A stretch of DNA of 64,000 nt from Carallia brachiata (GCA_021464245.1 JADCRB010000004.1:62001-126000); one strand, 5' to 3'. Counted from the first letter of the stretch, positions 22,171 through 32,677 are shown. Made by a program: numbers and translations. The notes: generated from the letters alone by a model not told the origin.

Positions 22171-23857
22171 ATGGCACCGAAAAGGAGTACAACTGCTGCC
22201 ACAAAAAAGAAGGCAACGGCTCCACTGCCTGCATCAACTACCCTACCTGGGTACGCAGGTCCAGAAACCCGGGGACGGACACAATTTCTTGCCGTCCAAA
22301 CCCAAAAAAATATCGAAATGGAGAGTCCACAGCTCGCACAACAGGATCTCTCCCCTGACTCTCTTGCGCATGGAGGAGTCGATCACCCACCCCGATCGAA
22401 GTCGGGGGCAACACGACGAAGCCTGCTCAACAAATCCGACTCACACAGAAGAATCAGAAGAGTTTTCTCCCCAGTCTTTCCCGGAGCCTCATCTGTTGCC
22501 GTCATGATGACCAACACAACCAGCACAGAGAAAGATTTCAGAATTGGAGAACAAAATTTTGCAGCTGATCAGAGTCGTGGAGGAAAAAGATCAACAGATC
22601 GCCGCTCTCAAAGGAAAAGCCCCGATCCAAGTTGATCCCGAATCCGCGAGGAGCAACCATATCCACCCGGTTTCACTCCAGAAGCCACACCAGCCGACGT
22701 CTTCACTGCAGAAAAGCGACCAGGTAGTTCTACACAGCTGCCACCCTCAAATTCTGTAGCTTCGCTATCTGTTCAACAATTGCAGGAAATGATAGCCAAT
22801 ACGATCCGACTGCAACAAGCTACATCCTTCCAAGGATCACAGATGTACGTCAAACTGTATACCAGACGGATCGAAAGTCTCAACATGCCTTGCGGCTACC
22901 AGCCACCCAAATTTCAACAATTCAACGAACGAGGCGATCACAAACAGCACATCGCTCACTTCGTTGAAACCTGCAACAACGCAGGGACTTACGGAGATCT
23001 CTTGGTGAAGCAGTTTGTTCGTTCACTCAAGGAGACCGCTTTCACTTGGTTCATAAATCTTGAACCAGAATCAATCGACAGTTGGAAACAGATACAACGA
23101 GAGTTCCTCAACAGATTTTTCAGCACTCAAAGGACGGTAAGTATGATGGAACTTACCAACACCAAACAAAGGAAAGAGAGCCCGTTGTCGAATACATCAA
23201 CAAATGGCGTGCGCTCGGCTTGGACTGCAAAGATCGCCTGACGGAGACTTCTGCCGTAGAGATGTGCATCCAGGGAATGCATTGGGAGCTGTTATACATC
23301 CTGCAGGGTGTCAAACCCCGAACTTTCGAAGAACTGGAGATAAGCATCCAGACTTCCGGAGGCACGGTTCCCATCCAGTTGGACCAGCAAGGGGGCAGAA
23401 GGGAGATTAAGAAACCCAACAGCTCCGGAAAAGGAAAAGAAGTGATGACTGTTGAAGCCGCACCAGTAAAAGTGGGCGCCAAAGCTAAGGTAAATCCTCC
23501 GACCCAAATAACTCAGCCAAAACAACAGGAAAGGCGGAAGGTGACATTGCGAGAGTTGGAGCAGAAGCAGTATCCATTCCCCGACTCAGACGTCCCCGAC
23601 ATTCTTGACAACTCTTGGAGGCGAAGCTGATCGAACTCCCAGAGTGCAAGCGGCCGAATGAAAAGGATCGAGTCAGCGATCCGAGATTCTGCAAATATCA
23701 CCGGATAGTAAGTCATCCAACCGAGAAGTGTTTCGTCCTGAAGGAGCTAATCATGAAGCTCAAAAGCCAGAATAAAATCATTCTGGACCAGGAAGGCATA
23801 ACTCTGCAAACCAGACCACCATCACTTCAAAACCATCAGAAGAGTGACACACCGTAA
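22171..23857 (+). pseudogene. gag: Tat Gag, broken by frameshifts
   Basis: Gag builds the particle. An ATG-led frame (22171-22635) has an N-terminal low-complexity region. The retrotransposon gag core is at 22860-23150 (M-P-C-G-Y-Q-P-P-K-F, F-V-R-S-L-K, A-F-T-W-F, W-K-Q-I-Q-R-E-F-L-N-R-F-F). It continues in another frame at 23150-23610 (V-E-Y-I-N-K-W-R) and in a third at 23615-23857 (F-C-K-Y-H-R, H-P-T-E-K-C-F-V-L-K), a short Cys/His segment typical of Tat Gag. At least two frameshifts separate the parts. Confidence 0.85.
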
Positions 23858-24021
23858 GGAGGAGCCGCTCGACAACAAAAAGTCGACAACGGAGAAGGTA
23901 TATGAAGCTCTCCAAACCCTTCTCGCTAACCCTCAGCTGTTTATAGCTTTGCAATCAACAGAAGTGTGGCAAAATCAAGTCAGCAATACTCTCCAGACCT
24001 CAGCTGAATCACAGCCATCAA

Positions 24022-24739
24022 ATGATTCTAACTCAGCGGAGCGCAGAGGCCCAAAATCACGTCGGATGTTACTCTGCTATCTCATTTTCAGATGAGGATC
24101 TCCTGCTGGGGTCCAAACCCCACAATCGGCCGCTGTATGTATCAGGCTATGTGAGAACAGAAGGTCCGACGTATTCTGATCGACGATGGTTGGCAGTCAA
24201 TATTATCCCAAAATCCACCATAAAGGAGCTCGGCATGCATTGATGAATTATCAGACAGCCGCTTGATGATTCATGGCTTTAATCAGAGGCAAAAAGCAAT
24301 TGGGATGATTCGCTTGGAGCTAACTATCGGTAATCTCACTTCTAGCACTCTATTTCACGTGATTGATGCACGTACCACATATAAGATGTTGCTAGGACGA
24401 CCGTGGATTCATGGAAATGGAGTTGTGCTCTCAAGCCTGCATCAGTGTTTCAAGTACTACAATGGTGGCGTTCAAAAGGTCAATGCTGACTTAAAGCCGT
24501 TCGATGATGCTGAATCACATTTGGCGGATGCAGTCTTCTACACACAGACAAGAATCGGAGATCATTCCGTCAAAAGCTACTTGGACTGGGGGCATCCACA
24601 AAAAGGGAAAAGCTGTCGAAGAACCTGCCAATGCCAACCCAGGCTCCAACAAATGAAAAGCTGCCACACGCCTGCGGAACTTCGTCCGAAAGGATGTTGC
24701 ATCTTCAAGCTCCACTCCAGTCCTACGCTATGTGCCTAA
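24022..24739 (+). pseudogene. Tat protease region, broken
   Basis: Contains N-I-I-P-K-S-T-I-K-E-L-G (downstream flank of the aspartic protease active site) and, in the next frame, M-I-H-G-F-N, H-V-I-D-A-R-T-T-Y, M-L-L-G-R-P-W-I-H and F-K-Y-Y. These are conserved protease-RT linker motifs of Tat polyproteins. The D-x-G active-site triad falls where the frame is shifted (near 24180) and is not clean. Confidence 0.75.
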
Positions 24740-25379
24740 GTCACGACGCTCAGAAGGTCAACCCCCTTTCTCTTATTGTATTGATCTTAAACAGGAGCAA
24801 GGTCATAGCCAACCCAAAACAAAGGAGCTGCACAACCTGAAGGAGACTTACACTCTGCCGATACCAAAGATTGAGCCGGTTTTTCTTCAAAACCATTAAA
24901 AGGCTTCGTCAAACCACACACGGGGGCAGTCGAAGGCGGCTCACTTCCAGAAAGAAGAACACATGAAGGATTTGATCCTAATGCATACAAGCTTTTGGCA
25001 AAGGCGGGCTATGACTTCTCAAACCCGAGCACAATGGGTACGCTGCCGTCCACACATGGCGCCGCTTCTCAAACATCACAGTCCCGACCTGGCTTAGGCT
25101 ATCAGGAGAAGTCACCTGTGCGGATCACGCTAAAGAGCCGAAGCCGAGCAGCTGATGCACGTGCACACACCACCACCAAACAACAGGCTTATCCAGTCAA
25201 ACAAAGAAGGTGAAGTCAGAGGTTCTGCATTTCATGTCACAATTAGCGAGGAGGCTGATTCCGACTCATCAGATGGTGAAGTGAAGGAGGCTCCCCCGGA
25301 ACTTGAAGATGGTGGCCAAGCAACTGTTGATGAACTCAAGGAGGTCAATCTTGGCTCTCCGGAAGATCCTCGACCTACA
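24740..25379 (+). pseudogene. Tat protease-RT linker, decayed
   Basis: Scattered short frames with Tat-like linker motifs: L-L-A-K-A-G-Y-D at about 24990 and P-G-L-G-Y near 25095. Stops and frameshifts throughout; no separate gene. Confidence 0.55.
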
Positions 25380-26800
25380 TTTGTAAGTGCTTTACTTACT
25401 GCAGAAGAAGAGCAAGAATATGTTCAGGTATTAAGTCAATACAGGGACGTGTTCGCATGGAGTTACAAAGAAATGCCTGGACTTGACCCAAAATTGCGGT
25501 GCATCGTCTAGCAGTAAAGAAGGGTGTCCGTTCTGTCAAGCAGCCACAACGACGGTTCCGCCCGGAACTCATTCCACAAATCGAGGAGGAGGTGAACAAG
25601 CTGATCAATGCCGGCTTCATCCGAGAGGTCACCTACCCAACGTGGATTGCCAACATTGTCCCGTAAGAAAGAAGAATGGACAGTTGAGGGTATGTGTTGA
25701 TTTTCGAGATCTTAACAAGGCCTGCCCGAAAGATGACTTTCCTTGCCCATAACGGAGATCACAGTCGATGCAACAACGGGTCACGAAGCATTTCTTCATG
25801 GATGGTTCTTCAGGCTATAACCAAATCAGAATGGCACCAGAAGACGAGGAGTTGACAGCATTCCGCACCCCAAAAGGTATATACTGCTACAAAGTTATGC
25901 CGTTTGGATTGAAAAATGCTGGCGCCACTTATCAACGTGCTATGCAAAAAATTTTTGATGACATGCTGCACAAGATTGTAGAATGTTATGTTGATGACTT
26001 AGTTGTAAAGACTAAGAAGCGCAAAGACCACCTCGAGGATCTCAAGACAGTGTTCGAAAGACTTCGGAGGCATCAGCTCAAAATGAACCCTCTCAAGTGC
26101 GCATTCGGTGTCACATCAGGAAAGTTTCTTGGGTTCGTGGTGCGCCATCGTGGAATCGAAGTTGATCAGTCAAAGGTTGAGGCAATTCAAAAGATGCCTG
26201 AACCTAAAAACCTGCACGAGCTGCGAAGTCTACAAGGAAAGCTGGCCTACATTCGCCGTTTCATCTCCAATTTAGCTGGGAGATGTCAACCTTTCCATCG
26301 GTTGATGAAGAAGGATGTCAACTTCGAGTGGGACGAAGCTTGCAGCAAAGCCTTTGAGAGCATAAAGAAGTACCTTTCCAATCCACCGGTCCTAGGTGCT
26401 CCAATTCAAGGAAAGTCGTTGATTCTCTACATTGCAGCGCAGGAAAGATCTTTGGGAGCCTTGCTTGCACAGGAAAACGAGCAGGGAAAGGAAGTTGCCC
26501 TGTACTACTTGAGCAGAACACTAAACGGTCCGGAGCTGAGTTATTCGCCCATTGAAAAGACATGTCTAGCACTGTTCTTTGCCATTGACAAGCTGAGGCA
26601 CTACATGCAAGCTCACACGGTACGTCTCATTGCCAGAGCTGATCCTGTCAAATATATCTTATCTAGACCAATCTTGTCAGGACGACTTGCCAAGTGGGCA
26701 GTAATCCTACAAAGCTACGACATTGTCTACGTGCCTCAAAAAGCAGTCAAAGGACAAGCTCTAGCAGACTTCCTTGCAGATCACCCTGTCCGTACGATTG
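25380..26800 (+). pseudogene. pol: Tat reverse transcriptase and first RNase H
   Basis: The N-terminal RT (D-V-F-A-W-S, then I-R-E-V-T-Y-P-T-W, V-C-V-D-F-R-D-L-N-K-A-C-P-K) is split over three frames at 25380-25752 with a stop after D-D-F-P-C-P. From 25768 one frame is open for 381 codons and holds the rest of RT: G-Y-N-Q-I, F-R-T-P-K-G, M-P-F-G-L-K-N-A-G-A-T-Y and the catalytic box Y-V-D-D. The Ty3 RNase H follows (L-Y-I-A-A, A-L-L-A-Q-E, Y-Y-L-S-R, D-x-x-L). Only the first RT part is broken. Confidence 0.88.
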
Positions 26801-27512
26801 GGAGTTCACAGATGATCTTCCAGATGAAGAGGTCTTTTACATTGAGACACTGCCACCATGGACGATGTTCTTTGATGGTGCAGCAAGGCGTGATGGTGCT
26901 GGTGCCGGCATAGTGTTTGTCACTCCTCAACGACAAATACTACCATATGCTATCATTCTCGGTGAGTTATGTTCAAATAATGTTGCTGAATACCAGGCTT
27001 TGATCATTGGTCTTCAAATGGCTGTCGATATGAAGATTCCAACTATAGAAGTCCATGGAGATTCCCAGCTCGTCATCAACCAACTTACAGGATTGTATGA
27101 CGTGAAGAAAGAGGACCTTGCGCCTTACCATCAACGTGCTCGACAGCTAATGGATGAATTTGAAAGCATCACCTTGGAGCATGTGCCTCGACGAGAAAAC
27201 ACTCAGGCAGACGCGTTGGCTAACCTGGCCACTCTCTTGCAAAGTCAGAAATCCAGGCTACAGTTGTTGCCGTATGCAGAAATGGATAGTGCCACAAAGG
27301 ATGATGAAGAAACTACAGCAGCCAACGCTGTATCTGTACGTCTCGCGGAGGACGAGGATTGGCGCCAACCAATCATTGACTACCTACAGCACGGGAAGCT
27401 GCCCGAAGATCGTCGTCATAAGACAGAAATTCAACGACGAGCTCCCCGCTTCATATATCTCAAGGATGCTCTGTATCGAAGGTCTTTTGATGGAGTTTAC
27501 TTCGCTGCCTAG
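26801..27512 (+). CDS. Second (archaeal-type) RNase H of the Tat element
   Basis: The open frame (ATG 26694 to stop 27512, 272 codons) overlaps the end of the previous frame by about 220 bases. The domain starts M-F-F-D-G-A-A (first catalytic Asp), then N-N-V-A-E-Y-Q-A-L (Glu), V-H-G-D-S-Q-L-V-I-N-Q (Asp), H-V-P-R-R-E-N-T-Q-A-D-A-L-A (last Asp). Tat elements carry this extra RNase H next to the Ty3 one; it is thought to help remove RNA primers. The tail links to integrase (D-D-E..W-R-x-P-I..Y-L). Confidence 0.85.
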
Positions 27513-28595
27513 AAGAGGCAAAACAGGCTCTCACTGAAGCACATTCTGGTGTTTGTGGCGGACATCAATCGGGCCTAAGTTGCACTTCCAACTCAGAAGG
27601 ATGGGATACTACTGGCCAACCATGGTACGTGATTCAATTGAGTTTGCTAAAACTGTCAAGCTTGTCAATTTCATGCGAATTACATACATCAACCACCGGA
27701 GCCACTGCATCCAACTGTCTCATCCTGGCCCTTTGAAGCTTGGGGTCTCGACTTAGTGGGGCCCTTGCCAAAGTCATCCCTGGGTCACCTGTACATCCTC
27801 GCAGCAACCGACTACTTCTCAAAATGGGCTGAAGCCATTCCACTTAGAGAGGTAAAGAAGGAGCATGTTGCCAATTTCATCCGGACTCAGCTGATCTATC
27901 GCTATGGAGTCCCTCGATTCATCATCACTGATAATGGCAAGCAATTCTACAACAGCTTGATCGACAAGCTCTGCGAGAAGTTCAAGTTCAAGCAGTACAA
28001 GTCATCCATGTACAATGCCCCGGCAAATGGCTTGGCTGAAGCATTCAACAAGACCTTATGCAACCTGTTGCGGAAGGTAGTCTCTAAATCCAAAAGAGAT
28101 TGGCATGACAGAATTCCGGAGGCATTATGGGCGTATCGTACAACTTACCGGACTCCAACACAGGCGACGCCATACTCACTTGTCTACGGTGTCGAAGCAA
28201 TACTGCCGTTGGAAACACAGATTCCATCTCTGCGCATGGCTGTTCTGGAAGGACTCACACAGGAGGAGAATGCTCGCCTACGTCTGGATGAGTTAGAAGC
28301 TCTCGATGAAAGGAGGCTCGAAGCACAACAGCAACTTGAGTGCTACCAAGCCCGGCTCACCAACACGTTCAACCGCAGGGTCCGCCCTCGATCTTTTCAA
28401 GTTGGAGACCTTGTTCTTGCAGTGCGACGGCCCATCAACATGAAGCATCGGCCTGGTGACAAGCTTACTTCCAAATGGGACGGGCCATACTTAGTGCAGG
28501 AGGCCTACACTCACAACGCTTACATGCTGTCAGACCAAGAAGGCGTCCGAATCGGCCCAATCAATGGTAAATTTCTGAAACAGTATTATGTGTAA
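27513..28595 (+). pseudogene. Tat integrase
   Basis: The HHCC zinc finger is split by frameshifts at 27513-27700 (A-H-S-G-V-C-G-G-H, Y-Y-W-P-T-M). The core frame stays open to the stop at 28595: G-L-D-L-V-G-P (Asp), I-I-T-D-N-G-K-Q-F (Asp) and N-G-L-A-E-A-F-N-K (Glu), so the D-D-E residues are all present. The C-terminal part has the G-D-L-V-L chromodomain-free tail with G-P-Y and N-G-x-x-L-K-x-Y. Only the finger is damaged. Confidence 0.88.
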
Positions 28596-28679
28596 ATATG
28601 TTTTAAAAAAAAAATCAAAAAATAAGAAAAAAAGAAAAAAAAAATCAAAAAAAAAATAGAAAAAAAAAAAGTTGAGAAG

Positions 28680-28945
28680 TCCCGATCTGAAAGACCAAGC
28701 GAAAATCCAAACCCAAACACTTGAGCCCAATTCAGAGTCCAACTCAAAAGCCTGAAAACAAATCCAATCCAAAACCCAAACACTCGACCCAAATCCAAAA
28801 TCCAAAAACCCAAACACTCGACCCAAGTCCAAAAATCCAAGTCTAGAAGGCCAAACATTCGACCCAAATCCAATCCAAAACCCAAAAGCCAAAAATTCCA
28901 AATTCCAGACACAGTACATAACCCAAGTTCAAAATCCAATCCAAC
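28680..28945 (+). repeat. Degenerate direct repeats between integrase and WOX
   Basis: Repeated CCCAAACACTCGACCCAA and AAATCCAATCCAAAACCC blocks, spaced about 40-70 bp apart. Composition is poor in G on the plus strand. The long minus-strand frames here are artefacts of this bias. Confidence 0.65.
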
Positions 28946-29081
28946 TCCTGGCCCGCATGAGTATAAACTGTGAACGGCCCAAAAATATAAAAGCAACGGA
29001 GGGTTTGAGTCTGAAACTCAGCATCAGTCTCAACCGATCTTCACCACATACCAAGACCTTTGCTCCTCTGCCACAAGAAAG

Positions 29082-29700
29082 ATGGAACCAGTTGCAGAAC
29101 CTCAAGACAAGGGAGAAGAAAGTCCCCGCACAAGGTGGCAACCGACCATGGCACAACTGCAAATTTTGGAGGAAGTCTTCCACAACAATGGAGGTATTAT
29201 TCCTAGTGCATCTCAAATTTACCAACTTGTCTCACGATTGCGCCCGCTCGGGGCAATCGAAGGAAAAAATGTGTTTTATTGGTTCCAGAATCGGAGAGCA
29301 GGAAGAAACCAGCACTGAGAACTGCTTTTCCAAAGAACAGTCTGTCGTTCCAATAGTAAATCCCACTGGTACAGCTTCGCCCTCAAATGAAGCAGGTCCG
29401 AGTTCTTCCACTGCAATGGTCTCTCCACGGTATGTTCATCAAAGCCGTAGCCCATGGGAGCATGCATGCTGGTCCTGGTGGTCTTACGGAGTCAGCCAAG
29501 GGTTCATCCCTCCTAGATACTTAAGTCTAGGAGGAACTTTTCTAGCAGAAAGGAGTTATTCCGGCGAAACTTTGCCTCTCTTTCCAGAATATTCCGGCAG
29601 CATCAACCAGCTGGAAAACGACGTCGACGTCGACGTCAACATCATCGGCCCACCAGACGAGGTCGAGCTTGACTTGGAGTTGCACCTCGGGCCCCGCTAG
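29082..29700 (+). pseudogene. WUSCHEL-related homeobox (WOX) sequence carried by the retrotransposon
   Basis: WOX proteins are plant homeodomain transcription factors of stem-cell niches and embryo patterning. From the ATG at 29082 one frame gives 78 residues with a WOX homeodomain at about 17-76: R-T-R-W-Q-P-T, Q-L-Q-I-L-E, Q-I-Y-Q-L, G-A-I-E-G-K-N-V-F-Y-W-F-Q-N-R-R-A. The motif E-G-K-N-V-F-Y-W-F-Q-N is that of the WUS clade. This frame stops at 29318. A second frame, open from 28957 to 29700, then carries the WUS-box E-T-L-P-L-F-P near 29570 and ends D-L-E-L-H-L-G-P-R, an EAR-like LxLxL repression motif. Order and spacing match a full WUS-type protein of about 200 residues, without introns, with one frame break at the homeodomain end. 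The sequence lies between integrase and the polypurine tract, so it is genomic cargo of the element. Confidence 0.85.
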
Positions 29701-29716
29701 GACGGCCGACAAGATA

Positions 29717-29826
29717 AGGTGCAACGACTTTGGCAGCACACGGTAACGACTTCTGCAGCACACGGCAACGACTTCTGCAGCACACGGCAACGACTTCTGC
29801 AACACACGGTAACGACTTTCGTGACA
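29717..29826 (+). repeat. 22-bp minisatellite
   Basis: About 4.5 copies of a 22-bp unit built from CAGCACACGG and AACGACTTCTG, with few substitutions, just 3' of the WOX stop codon. The minus-strand Cys-rich frames here are products of the repeat. Confidence 0.85.
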
Positions 29827-30626
29827 CGCGTCAGCCGCTGCCTCTTTTGTCTCTTATGCAGGAAAGGGACGTGGATGGCCCTACTCGATCTGCGTACCTT
29901 CTTTTTGACTTTTCAAAAAAAAAAAAAAAAAACTTTATCGTATGTATATATATCTTGCATTCCCGAGTTATAATACTCACCCCTCAGCTCTTCTTTCTCA
30001 AAAGAAAATGGCTAGTCTCTGCACTTGTCTCAGGAAGTTCTTCGATCAAGAAGTTGGAGGCGCACGAGCTAAGAAAAGAAGGAGTAGTCTTCCTCGAGGG
30101 ATCCCTAACGCCATCGGTGTCATGGAGTTCCAACTACTCTCCTTAGTTCACATCTACACAGAGGGATGAGACGCTGCAATTATCCTAATCTTCTTTGGAT
30201 GCGGCGATGTACGGGAAGTTCCAACTACTCTCCTTACGTCGAAGCAGACTTAGGAATCATCACTACAGTCAGTCTCTCTGTGCGAGGTCTTGAAGTTCCA
30301 AGGCTGGGCCTTCCTCTTGGGGAGGTTCAAGTTCTTTGCCTACCGGATCATCCTCACCAGAGCTCTGGAACTTTAAGAGATATAAAAAATCCTTTGCGGG
30401 CTATGGAAGCTCGAATGCACCTGGAGCCAAGACTTCAATTTCTATATTGGCTGGGCTGCTAACTTTTCAAGATCATATCGGTTTCCTATTGCGATCCAAC
30501 AACAGCGGACATGGTCAAAGATAGAAGACTCCAAGATTCAATGTTCATCAGGACTTTCCAAATTTCAAACTGGACTTCAAGACTCGGTTCGAATTATCTC
30601 TGTAAAACTTTTTCTTACCGACCCTT
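29827..30626 (+). other. 3' region of the Tat element, function unknown
   Basis: Contains a 54-codon frame from an ATG near 30008 (M-A-S-L-C-T-C-L-R-K-F-F, with a basic K-K-R-R patch) that I do not recognise. A direct repeat, TCCAACTACTCTCCTTA, occurs at about 30128 and 30219. It could be more transduced host sequence or element-specific spacer. Confidence 0.4.
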
Positions 30627-30640
30627 GAAGTGGGGGCATT
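30627..30640 (+). promoter_or_regulatory. Polypurine tract of the Tat element
   Basis: GAAGTGGGGGCATT lies immediately before the 3' LTR start TGTAAAC. Confidence 0.7.
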
Positions 30641-30850
30641 TGTAAACTAATAATTTTATATAAAAAAAAATATATTATATGGTTGGCAGCCGCCAACCTT
30701 GAAGGTTGGCAGCTGCCAACCTAATTAATGCCACCAACCATTTGGTTGGTGGCAGGCAGGCATGGGGGAGGCCTATAAATGGCCTCCCCAATTAGAAAGG
30801 CAGAAGAAGAGAAAAAAAAAAAAAAAGAAAGAGAAGAGCGAGAGCAGCGC

Positions 30851-30894
<44 letters not shown>

Positions 30895-31296
30895 AGAGAG
30901 AGAAAAAAAAAATCAAAATATTACAAATCCGGCTGGGATTAAGTCTCATACGGCCCTCAGCAAAATCCAGGCAACTCATCCGAGAACAAGTCCATTCGAC
31001 CCTCGGTGAAATTAAGTCAGATCGGCTCAGATCGAGTCTCTACGGTTCCTAAACGTAGTCAAAACATCCAAATCAGACACAGTTTCAGTCTATCCAGTTC
31101 AAGAAAAAGCGGTGGAAATTATTTCTGTCAAGATCAAGCTCGTGCAGCCCTTGACGGAGTCAAAAAAGGAACACTAATCGGAGGATCTACGGAGATCGAC
31201 CCCACGTAAATTTTCTTTTCTTTTACAATTTTTATTTGTAATTTATTTTTGTATTTTCGAGTTTAATTGTTTTAGACTCGAAATTTACGCTTTACA
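30641..31296 (+). repeat. 3' LTR of the Tat element
   Basis: Starts TGTAAACTAAT, ends ACGCTTTACA. It contains long poly(A) runs (about 30851-30890) where the left LTR has ~150 bp of other sequence. The last ~390 bp pair almost exactly with 21600-21987. Confidence 0.85.
30765..30789 (+). promoter_or_regulatory. TATA box inside a 9-bp inverted repeat (3' LTR)
   Basis: GGGGAGGCC (30765-30773), TATAAAT, GGCCTCCCC (30781-30789): perfect inverted arms with the TATA box as loop. The 5' LTR keeps the same design with an imperfect left arm (21312-21337). Upstream in the same LTR are GGTTGGCAGCTGCCAACC and another inverted pair at 30731-30752. Confidence 0.7.
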
Positions 31297-32195
31297 AGTA
31301 TGTGTCTACATTTGGAAATTTATAGATGACAGACTCTGTGAACATAGTCAAGCGGAATTTCTTCACATTTGAAAGAGAGGGGGAAGAGGGGATGTTTGTC
31401 TGTTATTTCTTCCATTCCTCGAACCCATGACCTTTGTTAAGGTCATGGATCCATTACCATCAGGACGGCAAGAGGCTGGTTCACATAGAAATAGGATAAT
31501 AATTGTCAGAAAATGTTCAAGACCATAAAAAAAACTTATCTAAATAATATTTAGATTGTAATAATTAACGTATTTTGTGTAACGATAATGATAAAATATA
31601 GAATAAAAAAATATAATTATTTTTTTATTCATATTTTTTAATTGTGATTGTATAAAATATACTATTGCAATCTAAATATTATCTAAACACTTTTTGGTAT
31701 AATTATATGATAAAACGCAATAACAATTTTAATTCACTATAACAAGTTGGTTGGAGTTAAAGGTTGATATTTATTTGCAGATGTGGGCTTCTAAATTTTG
31801 GTCAGTGGTGATGCTATGATAATTTTTCTTCAAATAATTTGTCAGTGTCAGCACTTCATCTCATGTTGCGTGACCTTGAAATTCACCCAATAAGGAGAAG
31901 AGACAAAATTCGCCATTGCAAGACGATATTGCCATGTGGTTGTATAATATATTTATTCATTTTGTATTTTTTTTTTTTATTTGAAGGAGGGTCATTGCCC
32001 ATGATAAATATTGGGATAGAGAATAAGTAGGCGGTAAAATTTGAACTCCTTATCTCTTACTTGAATATATTGTTTTGTAATCAATTGGGCAACCAGTCCG
32101 GTAATGCCAGCTGGTTACTTAATTCGTTTTTTCTAGGCAAAATCAAAGGACTCCCAGATGGCTTGATTGTCAAAGTAATTTGCATCACATCTACT
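31297..32195. other. Intergenic, 3' flank of neprosin copy A
   Basis: The part from about 31770 resembles the flank downstream of copy C (around 53520-53600; shared GTGATGCTATGA and TTCTTCAAA), so it belongs to the duplicated unit. No gene. Confidence 0.45.
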
Positions 32196-32645
32196 CTATA
32201 AACATTTAGTGTTTAGTCCAGGGCCCCCGAAGTAAATTTGGGCACCCAACTGGGGACTCCTGACTACATTCAGATTATAGCAGAAAGGATAAGAGACAAT
32301 GGATGCAGCTCTATCAGCATCTCTGAAGACATTATTGCCATTGTCAATGTACCCAATATGGGCCACGTACGCAGCTTTGCCATAACCTTCCCCAGCAAAA
32401 TGGCCACTGCCCATTTGAGTCGTTGTGTGGTAACCACGAGGTCTTGTGTTCAAAATCTCCCCACCAAAGTTTACGGTGGTTGCCGCCGTTGCCAAGGTTG
32501 TGAAAATGGATTTAGGCCAATATCCTACTACGTGGTCCTGAAATAGAAGCACCCAGTCTCCTGTCCTCAGGTCCTGAAACATTAATTTTCTTTTGTTTTA
32601 ATTAACCAGAAAGATGAAAAATCACTTTTAAAGCAATCGTATTCC

Positions 32646-32677
<32 letters not shown>

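Larger units (their letters stand above)
21185..31296 (+). mobile_element. Ty3/gypsy retrotransposon of the Tat type carrying a WOX homeobox sequence
   Basis: About 10.1 kb. The LTRs (803 and 656 bp) start TGTAAAC and end CTTTACA; the size difference is mainly a ~150-bp gap in A-rich sequence of the right copy. Domain order is gag, PR, RT, RNase H, a second RNase H, integrase, all on the plus strand. The second RNase H between the first and integrase is the mark of the plant Tat lineage. Frameshifts in gag, PR and RT show this copy is inactive, although several domains still have long open frames. A 2-kb non-pol region follows integrase and contains a WUSCHEL-type homeobox sequence. No matching 5-bp TSD is visible (TTAAA left, AGTAT right). 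Confidence 0.92.

Noticed and set aside
22037..22237. Phe-rich minus-strand ORF
   Set aside because: Antisense of the A-rich leader of the Tat element.
24995..25213. Separate gene in the protease-RT linker
   Set aside because: Motifs match Tat polyprotein linker and the frame is broken; part of the retrotransposon.
28530..28996. Long minus-strand frames rich in Phe, Leu, Gly and Trp
   Set aside because: They are antisense to integrase and to the C-rich degenerate repeats of the Tat element; the periodic composition explains them.
29542..29827. Minus-strand Cys/Arg-rich small ORFs
   Set aside because: Direct translation of the 22-bp minisatellite and antisense of the WOX tail.
30762..31052. 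Lys-rich ORFs in the 3' LTR
   Set aside because: Translations of poly(A)/GA tracts inside the LTR.
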